From the NCBI GenBank assembly GCA_950295325.1, contig OX485809.1, positions 11,034,001 to 11,098,000 of the forward strand: a stretch of 64,000 nt of DNA, read 5' to 3'. Shown piece after piece: positions 1-12,131 of this stretch. A program made the translations under genes and the position numbers. Position 1 is the first letter of the stretch, and the number at the start of each line of letters is the position of its first letter. The stretch comes from Polytrichum commune (lineage: Eukaryota > Streptophyta > Polytrichopsida > Polytrichales > Polytrichaceae). The notes below the pieces were generated by a model. The model ran no database searches and was not told the DNA's origin. It saw only the letters and a program-made list of their open reading frames with translations.

Positions 1-1849
<1,849 letters not shown>

Positions 1850-1986
1850 GTTTGGGCATGCAAGTGAGGATTTCCCCCTCCCTCGCACTCTAGTTGGGGA
1901 AGGTGGAGGGAAAATACCCCGAATCCTTTCCCTTTCTCCAATTTCACACCTTTTGATGTGGGAGGGCCAACATTAATTACGGAAGC

Positions 1987-2213
1987 TTTTGACTAGCTTG
2001 ATTTGCAGTCATTAAATGACTATTTTTTATTATCATTTTTTTGGTTTTGTTTTGCGACTTCAATTTTAAGTTTTGGGGGCGTGTAATATACCATTGGAAA
2101 GGTGTTTTCAAGACCTTTGCAACGGTATACTACACGCCCCCCGAATTCAATTGCTAAACCAAAAAAAAACTAATTTGCAATCATTTAGCGACTACAAATC
2201 AGGTTGGTCAAAA
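1987..2213. mobile_element. Foldback (MITE-like) element
   Basis: The first about 100 bases (TTTTGACTAGCTTGATTTG...) return as an imperfect reverse complement at the right end (...CAAATCAGGTTGGTCAAAA), giving a hairpin of about 227 bp. The centre holds two further complementary stretches around GGGGGCGTGTA and TACACGCCCCC. No coding capacity; no clear target duplication was seen, so the exact ends are approximate. Confidence 0.7.
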
Positions 2214-2468
2214 TAATCATAGCCAATTTCGGTTGCATTTCTTTTTGGCATAGTTTTCTATTAGTACTAGGTTGTCACGCTCATGGCCTCTGGATGATTG
2301 TAAAGAGCCCCACGCTAATCTACCAACATCCCACACTATTTTGCTAAGACATTTTTATAATGATAAATTACAAAGATTATGTTTCACTATGGTTGATATA
2401 TGGATGAATAAAATAAGTTTATGAGGTTTTTGTGATATGATTTTTATCCAAGGTAATTTGCATGGGTT

Positions 2469-2575
2469 CAGGGTTGTCTATTGTGTCGTGACGGAGGGTA
2501 ATCCCGGCATAATGTCGTGCCGTCACGACACGTATCCGTCACGACATTATGCCGGATGCTGTCTTTATCCTGACG
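2469..2575. repeat. hAT left terminal and subterminal repeats
   Basis: After the 12-bp terminal repeat come several copies of TGTCGTGAC or its complement GTCACGACA, and a large inverted pair centred on CCGGCATAATGTCGTG and CACGACATTATGCCGG. Clustered short subterminal motifs of this kind are the usual binding sites of hAT transposases; that role is inferred here. Confidence 0.75.
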
Positions 2576-2699
2576 GACTTGAATTTTACCGATTTTTTTG
2601 TGTAATTACATTAACCCAATTCAGACACGTAGGATTTACAATGTCCACGTGTGATGACATGTCAGCAAAGTAAAGATAAAGTGGGGAAAAATTTACTAG

Positions 2700-3670
2700 A
2701 GCCCGTCCGCCCCCCCGTCCGCCCCTGTTCCCGACCCCGTCCGCTCCGTTCCCAACCCCGTACGCCCCGTTCCCCCTCCGTCCGCTCCCGTTCCCCCCCC
2801 CGTCCGCCCCAGTTTTTTTTTTTTTTTTTTTTTCCCCCCCCCCCTTCCCCGTCCGCCCCATTTAAAAAAAAATTTCCCCCCCCCTCCGTCCGCCCCTCCG
2901 TCCGCTCCCCCGTCCGCCCCAGTTTTTTTTGTTTTTTTTTTCCCCCCCCCCCCTTCCCCGTCCGCCCCATTTAAAAAAAAAATTCCCCCCCCCTCCGTCC
3001 GCCCCGTTCCCCCCCGTCCGCGGCCCGTTCCCCCCGTCCGCGCCCCGTTCCCCCCCCGTCCGCGCCCCGTTCCCCCCGTCCGCGGCCCGTTCCCCCCCCC
3101 CGTCCGCGCCCCGTTCCCCCCCCGTCCGCCCCTCCGTCCGCTCCCCCGTCCGCCCCTCCGTCCGCTCCCCCGTCCGCTCCCCCGTCCGCCCCAGTGTTTT
3201 TTTTGTTTTTTTCCCCCCCCCCCCCCTCTTCCCCGTCCGCCCCATTTTTTTTTTTTAAAATTTCCCCCCCCTCCGTCCGCTCCCGTTCCCCCCCGTCCGC
3301 CCCGTTCCCAACCCCGTCCGCCCCGTTCCCCCCCATCCGCGCCCCGTTCCCCCCCGTCCGCGCCCCGTTCCCCCCCCTGTCCGCGCCCCGTTCCCCCCCG
3401 TCCGCCCCTCCGTCCGCTCCCCCGTCCGCCCCAGTTTTTTCCCCCCCCCCCCCCCCCCTTCCCCGTCCACCCCATTTTTTTTTTAAAAAATTTCCCCCCC
3501 CTCCGTCCGCTCCCGTTCCCCCCCGTCCGCCCCGTTCCCAACCCCGTCCGCCCCGTTCCCCCCCGTCCGCGCCCCGTTCCCCCCCCGTCCGCTCCGTTCC
3601 CGCCCCCGTCCGCTCCGTTCCCCCCCCCCCACCCCCGTCCGCCCCACCCTCGTCCCCCGTCCGCCCCACA
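2700..3670. repeat. C-rich array (CCGTCCGCCCC) inside the short hAT
   Basis: Nearly 1 kb consists of CCGTCCGCCCC, CCCGTTCCCC and homopolymer tracts. A larger module of a T-run, C-run, TTCCCCGTCCGCCCCATTT, A-run and C-run is repeated at about 2810, 2925, 3190 and 3435. The long open frames across this stretch on both strands are low-complexity artefacts. The G-rich strand has many runs of four or more G and should form G-quadruplexes. Related shorter arrays sit beside the promoters of the 17-kb element. Confidence 0.9.
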
Positions 3671-3865
3671 CCCTCCTTAGTCGTTTTTTACTACTTTGAT
3701 TTTAACAAAATGGTAAACAAAATGGCAAAATGATTTACCTGGCGCTAGGCATATCCACGACCACGTCGGCATTTTCTGCCACATAGGACGCCACCTTGGC
3801 AAGAAGGTAAGTATTTTACCCACCCTAGTCCGTTCCCCCTATGTTGACCCTACGTGGACCCTATT

Positions 3866-3923
3866 GTGTCGTGACGGAGGGGTCCGTCACGACACCGTCA
3901 TGACGTCGCGATAGACAACCCTG
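3866..3923. repeat. hAT right terminal and subterminal repeats
   Basis: Contains TGTCGTGAC, GTCACGACA and GTCATGACG followed by TAGACAACCCTG. It matches the right end of the large element at 23400-23475. Confidence 0.8.
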
Positions 3924-3959
3924 CATGGGTTAAGAGGCAACTTATTTAAAAAGGCAACG

Positions 3960-4500
3960 TAATTGCATATAGTGATGTAGATTGGCCACTCGACAAAGGG
4001 CCATTGTACACATAGGTCAAGAACCGTGACCATGAATTTTCAAGGGTTCTTTAAAATCATCCAAAGGTCATACCGTGGGTAATAAAAGTCCAATTTTGCA
4101 ATTGATGGGCCCTTGTGCTTAGTCTAAAGTGTAAGTGGACCGTTTTTGTAGAACCGCAAGATTTGCTCATGTTCGGGTACTCAACATGGCAATATACTAT
4201 TTATAAGAGCTAATGGCACTGTGATTGGTTGCCACGGCCCCTAATTTTGTGTTAGACTTGCCTCTTGTTGATGAGCCTAATGCAATATCTGGTAGACTAA
4301 TGAAACACTGCCCATTTGATGCCATGTGGGATGCCAGGTAGATTTTTCATCCACGATAATTTTTTTGGTTCCTTGGGCCTTTAAGGTCTAGTATAAAGTG
4401 AACTTGGACCGTCTCTAGCTTCTTGATTGATCACATAATTTGCATCCCGAGGCAAGAGCCCTCAAGGTCTCATACAAAGTGGCCCTAAAACCATCCCATT
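3960..4500. repeat. Dispersed repeat, copy 1 (second copy near 43620-44140)
   Basis: Phrases such as CCGTGACCATGAA, TTGATGCCATGT and the CAAAGTGGCCC-type tail recur in the same order and orientation at 43620-44140. The copies are strongly diverged. No coding function was seen. Confidence 0.5.
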
Positions 4501-6085
4501 TTGCACATTTTGACACAAAAAATGAATTGTTCTTATGATCAAAAAATTCATGAATTGGTTGATTTTCTTGATTTTTGCATATTCAAATATCATGGAAGCT
4601 TGGTGTGCGCCTCAATCACATCACATGTCCATGCAATTTCAATTGGTATATTGAGTGGTGTGTGGTGTGGATTTAGGATCGAACAACAATTGGATACGTG
4701 TTTAAAGGAGATTGGACTATGTGACTAAAAAATGTTCTCAATTTCAGGTTCAATAATCCACATAATTGGGGACAACATATGTAATCATAAAAGAAGAAAG
4801 AAAATCCTCACTTCAATGTTGAATACACCATTCATATGAATAACAACATTGATCGTAGTCATTGTACAATGCAAATATTATGTGTGGAACTAATATTTTC
4901 AATGCGCCAATTGATGTTGCAAACTACTCCGCATGATAATGCTATGGTAATGGAGCCACCATTCACCTATGTTACCAACCTCCCCCTCCTTTTGCAATGT
5001 AGTCATTTACAAACTTAGTCAAAGATTGGGGTCATACATGTTGCTAAAGGTCAAGCTACACCAAACATAACACATTACTATTCCATTATATTCTCGAGCA
5101 CCCAAATGAACATGGACATATTAAACCTAAACACAATACCATAAATGGGAGATACAAATACCATAAATGGGTTTGCAAGGAGATGGGAATATCAATGTAA
5201 GTTGAGATAGGCTGTGCAAATTTGAAATTCTTCATCCACACAAAGGGTCAACCTCAACAACAAAAAGAAAGATGTAATAAGTAGACACAAAATCTGAATA
5301 GAAATGACAATGATGAGATAAATACTATTGTATTATTATTGCAAGACTAAGTGACTAATTTTTTATAATCTATTTGAGTATATGTTTCATAGACTACATA
5401 TATATCATATTTAAAGTGATTTTTGGTTTAATGTTAATGCATGAGAATCATAAACAATGTTCTCCACATGTATATATTTAAACCAATGTTTTATTATACA
5501 TTGTGACAGTTGCAGTTTTATGCTTTGATAATATTTTTCCTCAAAAGTTTGCAGTTTTAGCAAGAATTCATGAATATACTTAATTTGACTTGGAAATAGT
5601 TATATTCCAAAAACATGTCAATGTTTTATTTATTATATGTTAATATGGTAATAAAATATGCAAGTGCTATTTAACTAGTTTTCTTATGCAAACCATTCTA
5701 GACTCTTCCTTCCCCCTTTTTTGATTTCTTCCCCCCCCCCTCGTTTTCCTTCCCCATCCTCAAGTGGACCCCCCTCCTAGACCCAAGATCTAGGATTTCA
5801 AATTTTCTATAGTTGTAATTAGTTTTTTTTAGATGATTTACAACCATAGTTTGATTGTAATACCCATTTTACTTGTTTGTAAGATTGCATGTTGCAAGCA
5901 TGATAAATTTTACCACTTGTGTACCATACAAAGTTTCAACTATAGAGGATTCAAAACTATATAGAGGATTTAAAATTCAATTATATATATTCAATTATAG
6001 AGGATTTAAAATTTTGAAGCTAAACATGTTGAACCTAAAATTGAAATTGTTATTTTTATACAAAAATTCAAAAGTATTATGTATA
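4501..6085. other. AT-rich intergenic DNA
   Basis: Short open frames here have no protein-like features. The stretch around 5930-6020 repeats the phrase AGAGGATTTAAAAT a few times. No gene recognised. Confidence 0.5.
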
Positions 6086-6233
6086 CATAACATTACTCAA
6101 CGCCTTCATAGTGTTATGTAGGCCATAATTGAGATTCTACAATATTTCGTGAGTTCATATTGAAACTAAAAAAATATTCTAGAATCTCAACCATGGCCCA
6201 CAAAACACCATGAAGGCGCTAAGTGATGTTATG
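6086..6233. mobile_element. Foldback (MITE-like) element, 148 bp
   Basis: The left arm starts CATAACATTACTCAACGCC and the right arm is its imperfect reverse complement ending in GTGATGTTATG; the arms are about 65 bp with a small loop. Non-coding. Confidence 0.75.
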
Positions 6234-6468
6234 GTTTTTGGAGATGACAAAAGTAATTGGAATTGAAAAGGAATTCAAGTTGAGTCAAAAACACTATTAC
6301 CGATTCGGACAAAAATGAGTTTAAGTAAATTTTTATTGCATTTTTTTTCATGGAGCACTCAAGTTCATCATGAATGTGAGGAACATCAAAAAAAGAATTC
6401 CAAGTCAAAAATCATGGAACGCGTGTTTGGAGTTCGTTGTGAACATACTTTTAGTAATATATTTTCAT

Positions 6469-6700
6469 CAGGGTTGTCTATTGTGTCGTGAGGGAGGCTA
6501 ATCCCGACATAATGTCGTGGCGTCACGACACGAATCTGTCATGACATTATGCCGGATGCCGTCTTTATCCTGACGAACTTGAATTTTACCGTGTTTTTTT
6601 GTGTAATTACATTACCCCAATCAGGACACTTAGGATTTACGATGTCCACGTATGGTGCCATGTCAGCAAAGTAGAGGTAAACTGGGAAAAAAATTACTAG
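6469..6700. repeat. Left terminal and subterminal region of the giant hAT
   Basis: Matches 2469-2700 of the short element base for base over long runs, including the TGTCGTG/CACGACA motifs and the ATGTCCACGT...CATGTCAGCAAAGTA stretch. Confidence 0.85.
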
Positions 6701-6705
6701 CGCCC

Positions 6706-6885
6706 GTCCCCCCCCCCCCCCGTTCCCCCCGCTCCCTACGTTCTCCTCCCCCATCCGGCACCCCATCCGGCCCTCATCCGGCCTCCATCCGCCCCCCCCC
6801 TAATCCGAACCCGCCCCCCCCCCCCCCCCCCATCCGACCCCATCCGGCCTTCCATCCGGCACCCCGTCACATCCGACCGACCGTA
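6706..6885 (+). repeat. C-rich promoter array, kinase unit
   Basis: Repeats of CCATCCGGCCC, CATCCGACCC and C-runs end about 35 bp before a TATA box. The same arrangement is found ahead of the transposase and, on the other strand, ahead of the RING gene. Confidence 0.75.
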
Positions 6886-6920
6886 CCTCGTCATGATTGG
6901 CCTATGGGCTCCCCTTGCCC

Positions 6921-6928
6921 TATATAAA
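6921..6928 (+). promoter_or_regulatory. TATA box of the kinase-like unit
   Basis: TATATAAA in a GC-rich setting (CCC before, GCCCGG after), about 230 bp before the chosen ATG and just after the C-rich array. The transcript start is expected near 6950-6960. Confidence 0.65.
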
Positions 6929-7153
6929 GCCCGGGGGGCTTAGTTTCAAATACTTTTCCTCTCCTCCCACCACTTAGGGACCCGAGACCTTGTTGCGTCC
7001 CAAGGGATAGCGGCACCGCGCGGGTCTCAAGGGTTTTGGGAGGGCAAGGCAAATTGTGGGGTAACCCTCGCAATTTTTTTTTTTATAGATTCACGCACTC
7101 GTTTCTACACTCACTCACTCACTCACTCACTCATTCACGTGGTTTTTTGGGGG

Positions 7154-8793
7154 ATGGAGGGGGAGGACATTGCTCCTTACCAAGACGAGGATTCAAGGGT
7201 GCACCGTGCTTGGGTACAAAGCAATGCATCACCAAATACTGGCGAGGGAAGCGAGCCCGGAAGTGGAAGTCCTGCAGCACGTATAGCACGTAGAGATCTT
7301 GTTGAATTTGATCAGGAGTTTTTGGTTGTTGGTCATTCTGGAGGCAACCAATCACGGGGAAGCCGTGGAACACGTGGCAGTCGGGGAAATAGTGGATATA
7401 GAGGGAGATTAGGAAGGGGACCAAGCTCAGGCAGTTCCACTGGTATACATGCACCGACTCGTGTGGAGCACGTGACACCTCGATCTCCGACCCGAGGGAC
7501 ATCAAGCCCAACTAGCCCTGCACGTGATGTACATCGGTCTTCGGAAGGTGATGAACGACGGGGATTGAAACGCGCAGCAGATTCGGAAGGGATGTATGAG
7601 GGGTCCACGGCATCAGGTTTGCAATCAAAGAGAAGGAAAAATAGAGGCAAACATGATAAACCTCGCGATGAGGTTCGAAACCATTGTAGGACATTGGTTT
7701 TGGAATGGTTTAGAAACCACAACATGGTATTTTTGGAAAAACAATACCTCAATAATGGTACAAAGGGTTTAGAGTTGGTGAAGAACGAGTTCATGCTTCT
7801 TCTCACGGAAGGCACAGCTGGATCGGAGTTTGAAGAAGCTAGGGGCACGAACGATTGGGATGTGTGGATTGAACAACAAGCCACAGAAGCAGTCTACAAT
7901 CCAACAATGGCATATGATGCTTTGCATCCTGGCGAGGGAAGTAGTAGTGGCATGAAGTCTGAGCTGTACGAGAAACTAGGGAATTGGAGAAGAGGCGTAA
8001 TAATAGCAAAAGGAACATCCGCCCGCAACCTCCCCGTGTTTATTGACAGACAAATGGCAGACAACATTGCCACTCAGGGCCAACATGGTGTCATATGGTT
8101 GCCTAGAAATGCGGAGATCAAAGCCTTGGATAAGGAAATCTTCCAAGGGACCTTCGGAGTGGTGCGGAGGGTCACAATTCATGGAGCATCATCCATCCCT
8201 AGCTGGATAGAGTGGGCTGGGAAGACCATGAAGGCCAAAAATAGTTTGGAGAATCGGAAGGAGCGTTCAGTTGAAGCATTCGCATGCCCAGTAGATCATT
8301 CTGGGGTAATCAAACTACAATACTTGCACCCGAAAACATACGAATCCTATTCGATGTGGTGGAATGGAGGCTCTTTGAAGCATATGAGGGCCTATGACTA
8401 CCAAGTTCCGGATGTCCACGAGAGCACAATCCTTCAAACGCCAGGGCCAGACTTTGAAGCACGGAAACGGTTGGTTGTATATCGAAGGCTTCGAGCTTAT
8501 TTGGCATGGGCTCTAATGTGCATTGTGGATGTAGTGCACAAGCATGACGTGTTGCACAATGACCTTAATCCCAACAATGTCATGTTGCATTTCCCATAAG
8601 ACCGGGATAACACGGTTTTCATTGGTGTGTGTGATTGGGGCATGGCATCCTGGGGAGATGAAGATGCACCCTCTAACTATGAAAAAGATTCAGTGGATGA
8701 GATGAACAAGCACAAAGCAAAATACAACTGTGCTGGTCCTGAATTATTCCATGTACGAGGACAGCGTAGAACATCCATGTGGGTTAAAAGTTT
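7154..8793 (+). pseudogene. Protein-kinase-like cargo gene, broken
   Basis: The first ATG of the frame is at 7154; the frame is open further upstream only through a GTG. Residues about 60-110 are a low-complexity Arg/Gly/Ser stretch. The C-terminal half shows protein-kinase motifs: a glycine-rich loop QGTFGVV (about residue 331), a Lys-rich AGKTMKAK segment, the catalytic loop HNDLNPNNV (Asp470) and DWG (about 494, in place of DFG). An in-frame TAA at 8597 separates the catalytic loop from DWG; the same frame then continues (DRDNTVFIGVCDWGMA) and stops resembling a kinase near 8793, where minus-strand retrotransposon gag begins. So the gene has one nonsense change and has lost its C-terminal lobe. 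HxDLNPxN with DWG suggests a divergent kinase, possibly active in intact copies. Being cargo of a hAT element, it may have been captured from the host or may be a family accessory gene. Confidence 0.8.
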
Positions 8794-8795
8794 GT

Positions 8796-10530
8796 CTCGC
8801 GTTACCATGGTCGTAATACAAATTTGGTGGTCTAAGTTCATTAGGTGGTCCACCTTGAGGTCTAGCTCCTCTCATATTATCCCTCGCTTGTTGTTGTGGA
8901 TTGGCTACCGGATATGACATGCTAATGACTTTATCCGGTTGACGACATTCATCCGAAGGGTGATTCCCCCCACAATTACTACAACCATAACCTTGTCCCT
9001 CGGACCAATATTGACCTTAGGCGTGCCATTTCCCACAAATCGAGTGAAACTCTTTCTTCTCATTGTCTTAACCACCTTGACCTCTAGGAGGGTAACCTCT
9101 ATTGTTCCCTTGACCATAGTGAGGTGGTGCTTGACCTCGTTGATTTTGTAGAGGTGGACCATTGTGTCGCCATTGGTCACGGTTTTGTCCAACTCTACAA
9201 TATTGACGAATATGGCCCGGTTGGCCACATTGAACACACCATAAACCCGACGAATGTCTACCCGACTCAATAGGTGGTGGGGTCCCGGTTGTTGGCTCTT
9301 GATCATCAATGACATTTGGTCGGTAAGGCTTTGCATTTGTTTGATCATGGCCTCTTGGAATCCTAATTGACTAGCACCTAACCGTCGCTCTACTTCCTCA
9401 AGGTGAGGATCAACTCTAGGGGCCGGTAGTGCTAGTAGAGACACCGGTTCTCTAACCGCCAAAGGACGTGGCCCCCCATCAGCTATAGCATAAGGAGTTT
9501 GACTCTCATACTTGACCGGATCGACCGTGGCCACTCTAGGTTGAATGGGGATGAATTGAGGTATCAATTCATCTTCCCTCCTCCACAAACGCTCATGATC
9601 TTTGTCCAAACTTTCTATCTCCCTAGCCGCTCGTTTGGCATCCGCTAATGTGTGAGGACTTCTCTCAAGGACGCTCCTAATAGTTCCCGACTTAAAAAAT
9701 CCTTGGATAAAAAATTGTTTTAGTGTGTCGTCGTTGAGCATGGTGCCCACGAATCGCGTACACACTAAATCAAATCTTCTAATATATGCAGAGATTTCTT
9801 CCTCCCTACCTTGCTTCAATGAAGCTAACGCTCTCAAGGCCGTGCTTTGACCAACTTCCGGACGAAACTCGTTTAAGAATTCTCTTTGCAATTGATCCCA
9901 ACCTCTAAAATGACCTTCGGCATGGTCCCTATACCAATCATAGGCCTCGCCCTCTAAAGTGGTGGGAAACCAAACTAACCAATAACCCGGGTTAATCACG
10001 AGGGAGCTAGCCAACCTCTCCATATACCTCTCCATATGCCTTGAAGGATTCTCATCCTTAGTTCCATAAAACTTAGGAAGGTGGGACGGTATGTCCAACA
10101 CTTGTAAGTTTTGTGGAACTACAATGGGTAAGCCTCTCAGCCTAACCAATGGATCAATCGGCGGTATAGGAGGTATGGGTGGTGGATCCATTTCTCGACC
10201 CCCATCCATCGTGATCGATGAACTATCTAATAATCCACTAACAACTCCTATCGGAAATTTCTCCCTAGGTGTATAATTTTCCGAAGAAGTTTCACCACTC
10301 AACTTGGAGGGAGTAGTCTCCTCTTCAAGTTGAGCTCCTAATTCTAATGTATCTAAAATTGATCTAGTCCTAGGTTCAACATTTAAGCAACTCTCTATCC
10401 TAACATCATCTTGTTCTACTCTATTATTACTTCTAGAGGATCGCCTCTTTCGCGTAGATTTTTCCAATCCTACTATCAAGCTTGGTTTTTGAGAACAAGT
10501 CTTACCTTGCATTCCATAAGAATCGATCAA
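8796..10530 (-). pseudogene. Ty3/gypsy-type gag, frameshifted
   Basis: Starts at the minus-strand ATG 10530. Residues about 140-290 form a retrotransposon gag domain (typical phrases LPKFYGTKDENP, GEAYDWYRDH, LQREFLNEF, ALRALASLKQG). The main frame runs to 8905, but the first zinc knuckle CVQCGQPGHIRQYC is in another frame, so a frameshift lies near 9290-9310. A stop interrupts the region before a second knuckle, CSNCGGNHPSDEC, whose frame continues to about 8796. The capsid/nucleocapsid protein would package element RNA; this copy cannot make it whole. No pol follows. Confidence 0.82.
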
Positions 10531-11405
10531 CCCTCACTTGACCAACATACAATTCTCACATTTCCCCTCTTAGTATTATCATTTTCTTTGGTATAAATTA
10601 AAACTTATGGAGGTGAGGAAAGAGAACTTGCAAACCCACTTAAGTGAAAAATCCCCAACAAGGGATAGGCATGTTCATGCCAATTCTCAGTCAAGTCGGA
10701 GCATCACCTCCGCACTTTTCTTCGAATAGGCACTTACCACAATACCGATAGTGAGGGGGTAACCGTTGTCATACACTACATTGAAAATCAAGGCATCACC
10801 CTCAAGTTTCCAACATAATGTGATGGCTAAGGAATTACCCTCTACAACGGGTAACGACAATAACGAATACTAAAATCGTTCCTTAATTATTTAGAAGTTT
10901 CAATTGGAAGAAAATGACATACCTCAAACTATCGCTTCCCCCTGCAAGTTAGCACTCCCCTCGGTCGTGGTTCAACGTGATATCACAATCACTAAATCTA
11001 ACTAATAACTCTAACCTATAGATTCCAAGCCCAAGACTTGGAGACTCACCCCGGGGTGAATGTCGAAGTCGAATTCCTAAATTAATTATCCCTCTAAAGA
11101 ATTAATGAGCTACCGATCTTAGGTTCCTTTTGATGTTCTTAGCAAAATCCCAAGAAGGTGGCGAACGTACCTTCGCCGCGCTCCTTCCTTAAAAATGAAA
11201 TTGCATAATTGACAATGCAATTCATTCCAAGGAATTAATTGAAATACAACTACTCTAATAAAGTCAAATATAAAACCCAAGAGAGAAAACTTACCGCACC
11301 TTGAGTGCTCCTTCCTCTCTCTCATGTTCGTGCCTCCATGTCTTCCTAGTTGCCTCCAAGTCTTCTATCTACTACCCGCTTCACTCCCGGCGGACGTACC
11401 ATTTA
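10531..11405 (-). other. Retrotransposon leader region
   Basis: Sequence between the 5' LTR and the gag start of the minus-strand element. It holds the candidate primer-binding site at its upstream end and no convincing coding frame. Confidence 0.6.
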
Positions 11406-11517
11406 TGTGAGGACAAAACCACCCCCCTTAGGCGTCCTAGTCCGGGTGATGGTGTTGAAAATCACATGTATTGTTCGTATCGAAAGAATGATCTCTTTGC
11501 ATCCCGAGGCATACATG

Positions 11518-11772
11518 TCATTTTGAATCACTTTGTTTATTAGTAGTGACCTCTTGGCTTGTGACCGAATTGGCCTTCTCAAGAGTCCAACCGGCGGCCT
11601 TGGCAACACAAGCTCTTAAGGATATCCCCCTTTGGCCTTTGATTATTCTCTTCGTTACTTGACCATTGCTAGAGTCTTCCGCTTTCTCCATCTTTTTATA
11701 AGTGATCGATTTTCTACCAAAAAGGATGTAAGTGTTGAAAAACACTCCCTTAATGGTTAGACACGCCCCCAC
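11518..11772 (-). CDS. Short ORF inside the LTR
   Basis: An 84-codon minus-strand frame near the downstream end of the LTR. Its C-terminal half contains RGISLRACVAKAAGWTLEKAN, also found in the 59-codon frame at the same place in the solo LTR at 27262-27441. Conservation between two diverged copies suggests a translated leader peptide or a remnant of a former gag start. No function is known to me. Confidence 0.4.
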   Translation of the reverse strand: MGACLTIKGVFFNTYILFGRKSITYKKMEKAEDSSNGQVTKRIIKGQRGISLRACVAKAAGWTLEKANSVTSQEVTTNKQSDSK

Positions 11773-11997
11773 ACAATTGCCTTGCGGCCACCCTTAATTC
11801 TAACTATACTAAAAGTCCTAACTACTTTCTCATGGCTAATTAAGGTTTTAAAGAATCTAATGTGATAGATGCTAGAATATGTTTGCGCCTTATTGATTAG
11901 TTCCAACTTCAAGTAGCCTCTTAGCTTAATTAAATGTAAATGGTTTACCCAACCAGGTAACCTTTTAATTTAACTAGCTTACAGCCTCGGCGCTCCA

Positions 11998-12131
11998 GGG
12001 CCTTAGCCCAGACCTTGGTGCTGCAAGGGCTTAGCCCAAACTTCGGTGCTGCAAGGTTTAGCCCGGACTTCGGTGATCCAGGGCTTAGCCCAAACTTCGG
12101 AGCTGCCATGCTTAACCCAGACTTCGGTGCT
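11998..12131. repeat. 28-bp tandem array in the LTR, left part
   Basis: About five units of GGCTTAGCCCAGACTTCGGT-GCTGCAAG type. The array is cut by the solo LTR at 12132 and resumes at 13961-14010. A related 40-bp array (AAGGCTTAGCCAGCCCC...) is in the LTR at 26675-26880. Confidence 0.8.

Larger units (their letters stand above)
2469..3923. mobile_element. Non-autonomous hAT element, 1455 bp
   Basis: The element begins CAGGGTTGTCTA and ends TAGACAACCCTG, a perfect 12-bp terminal inverted repeat. It is flanked by an exact 8-bp duplication CATGGGTT (2461-2468 and 3924-3931), the hAT hallmark. About 230 bp at the left end and 260 bp at the right end match the ends of the 17-kb element at 6469-23475. 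The interior has no transposase and is almost wholly a C-rich array. It is best read as a deletion derivative or a non-autonomous partner of that larger family. Confidence 0.93.

Noticed and set aside
2586-3733. Large Gly/Arg-rich and Pro-rich frames, up to 281 codons
   Set aside because: They follow from the C-rich array, are open in many frames on both strands, and show no domain.
6084-6240. Hairpin as a possible microRNA precursor
   Set aside because: The arms are long and run to the element edges as in MITEs; a miRNA needs small-RNA evidence that is not available here.
7139-7153. GTG start for the kinase-like gene
   Set aside because: Plant nuclear genes start at ATG; the first ATG of the frame is at 7154.
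7333-7884. 183-codon minus-strand frame
   Set aside because: It is antisense to the kinase-like gene and has no recognisable domain.
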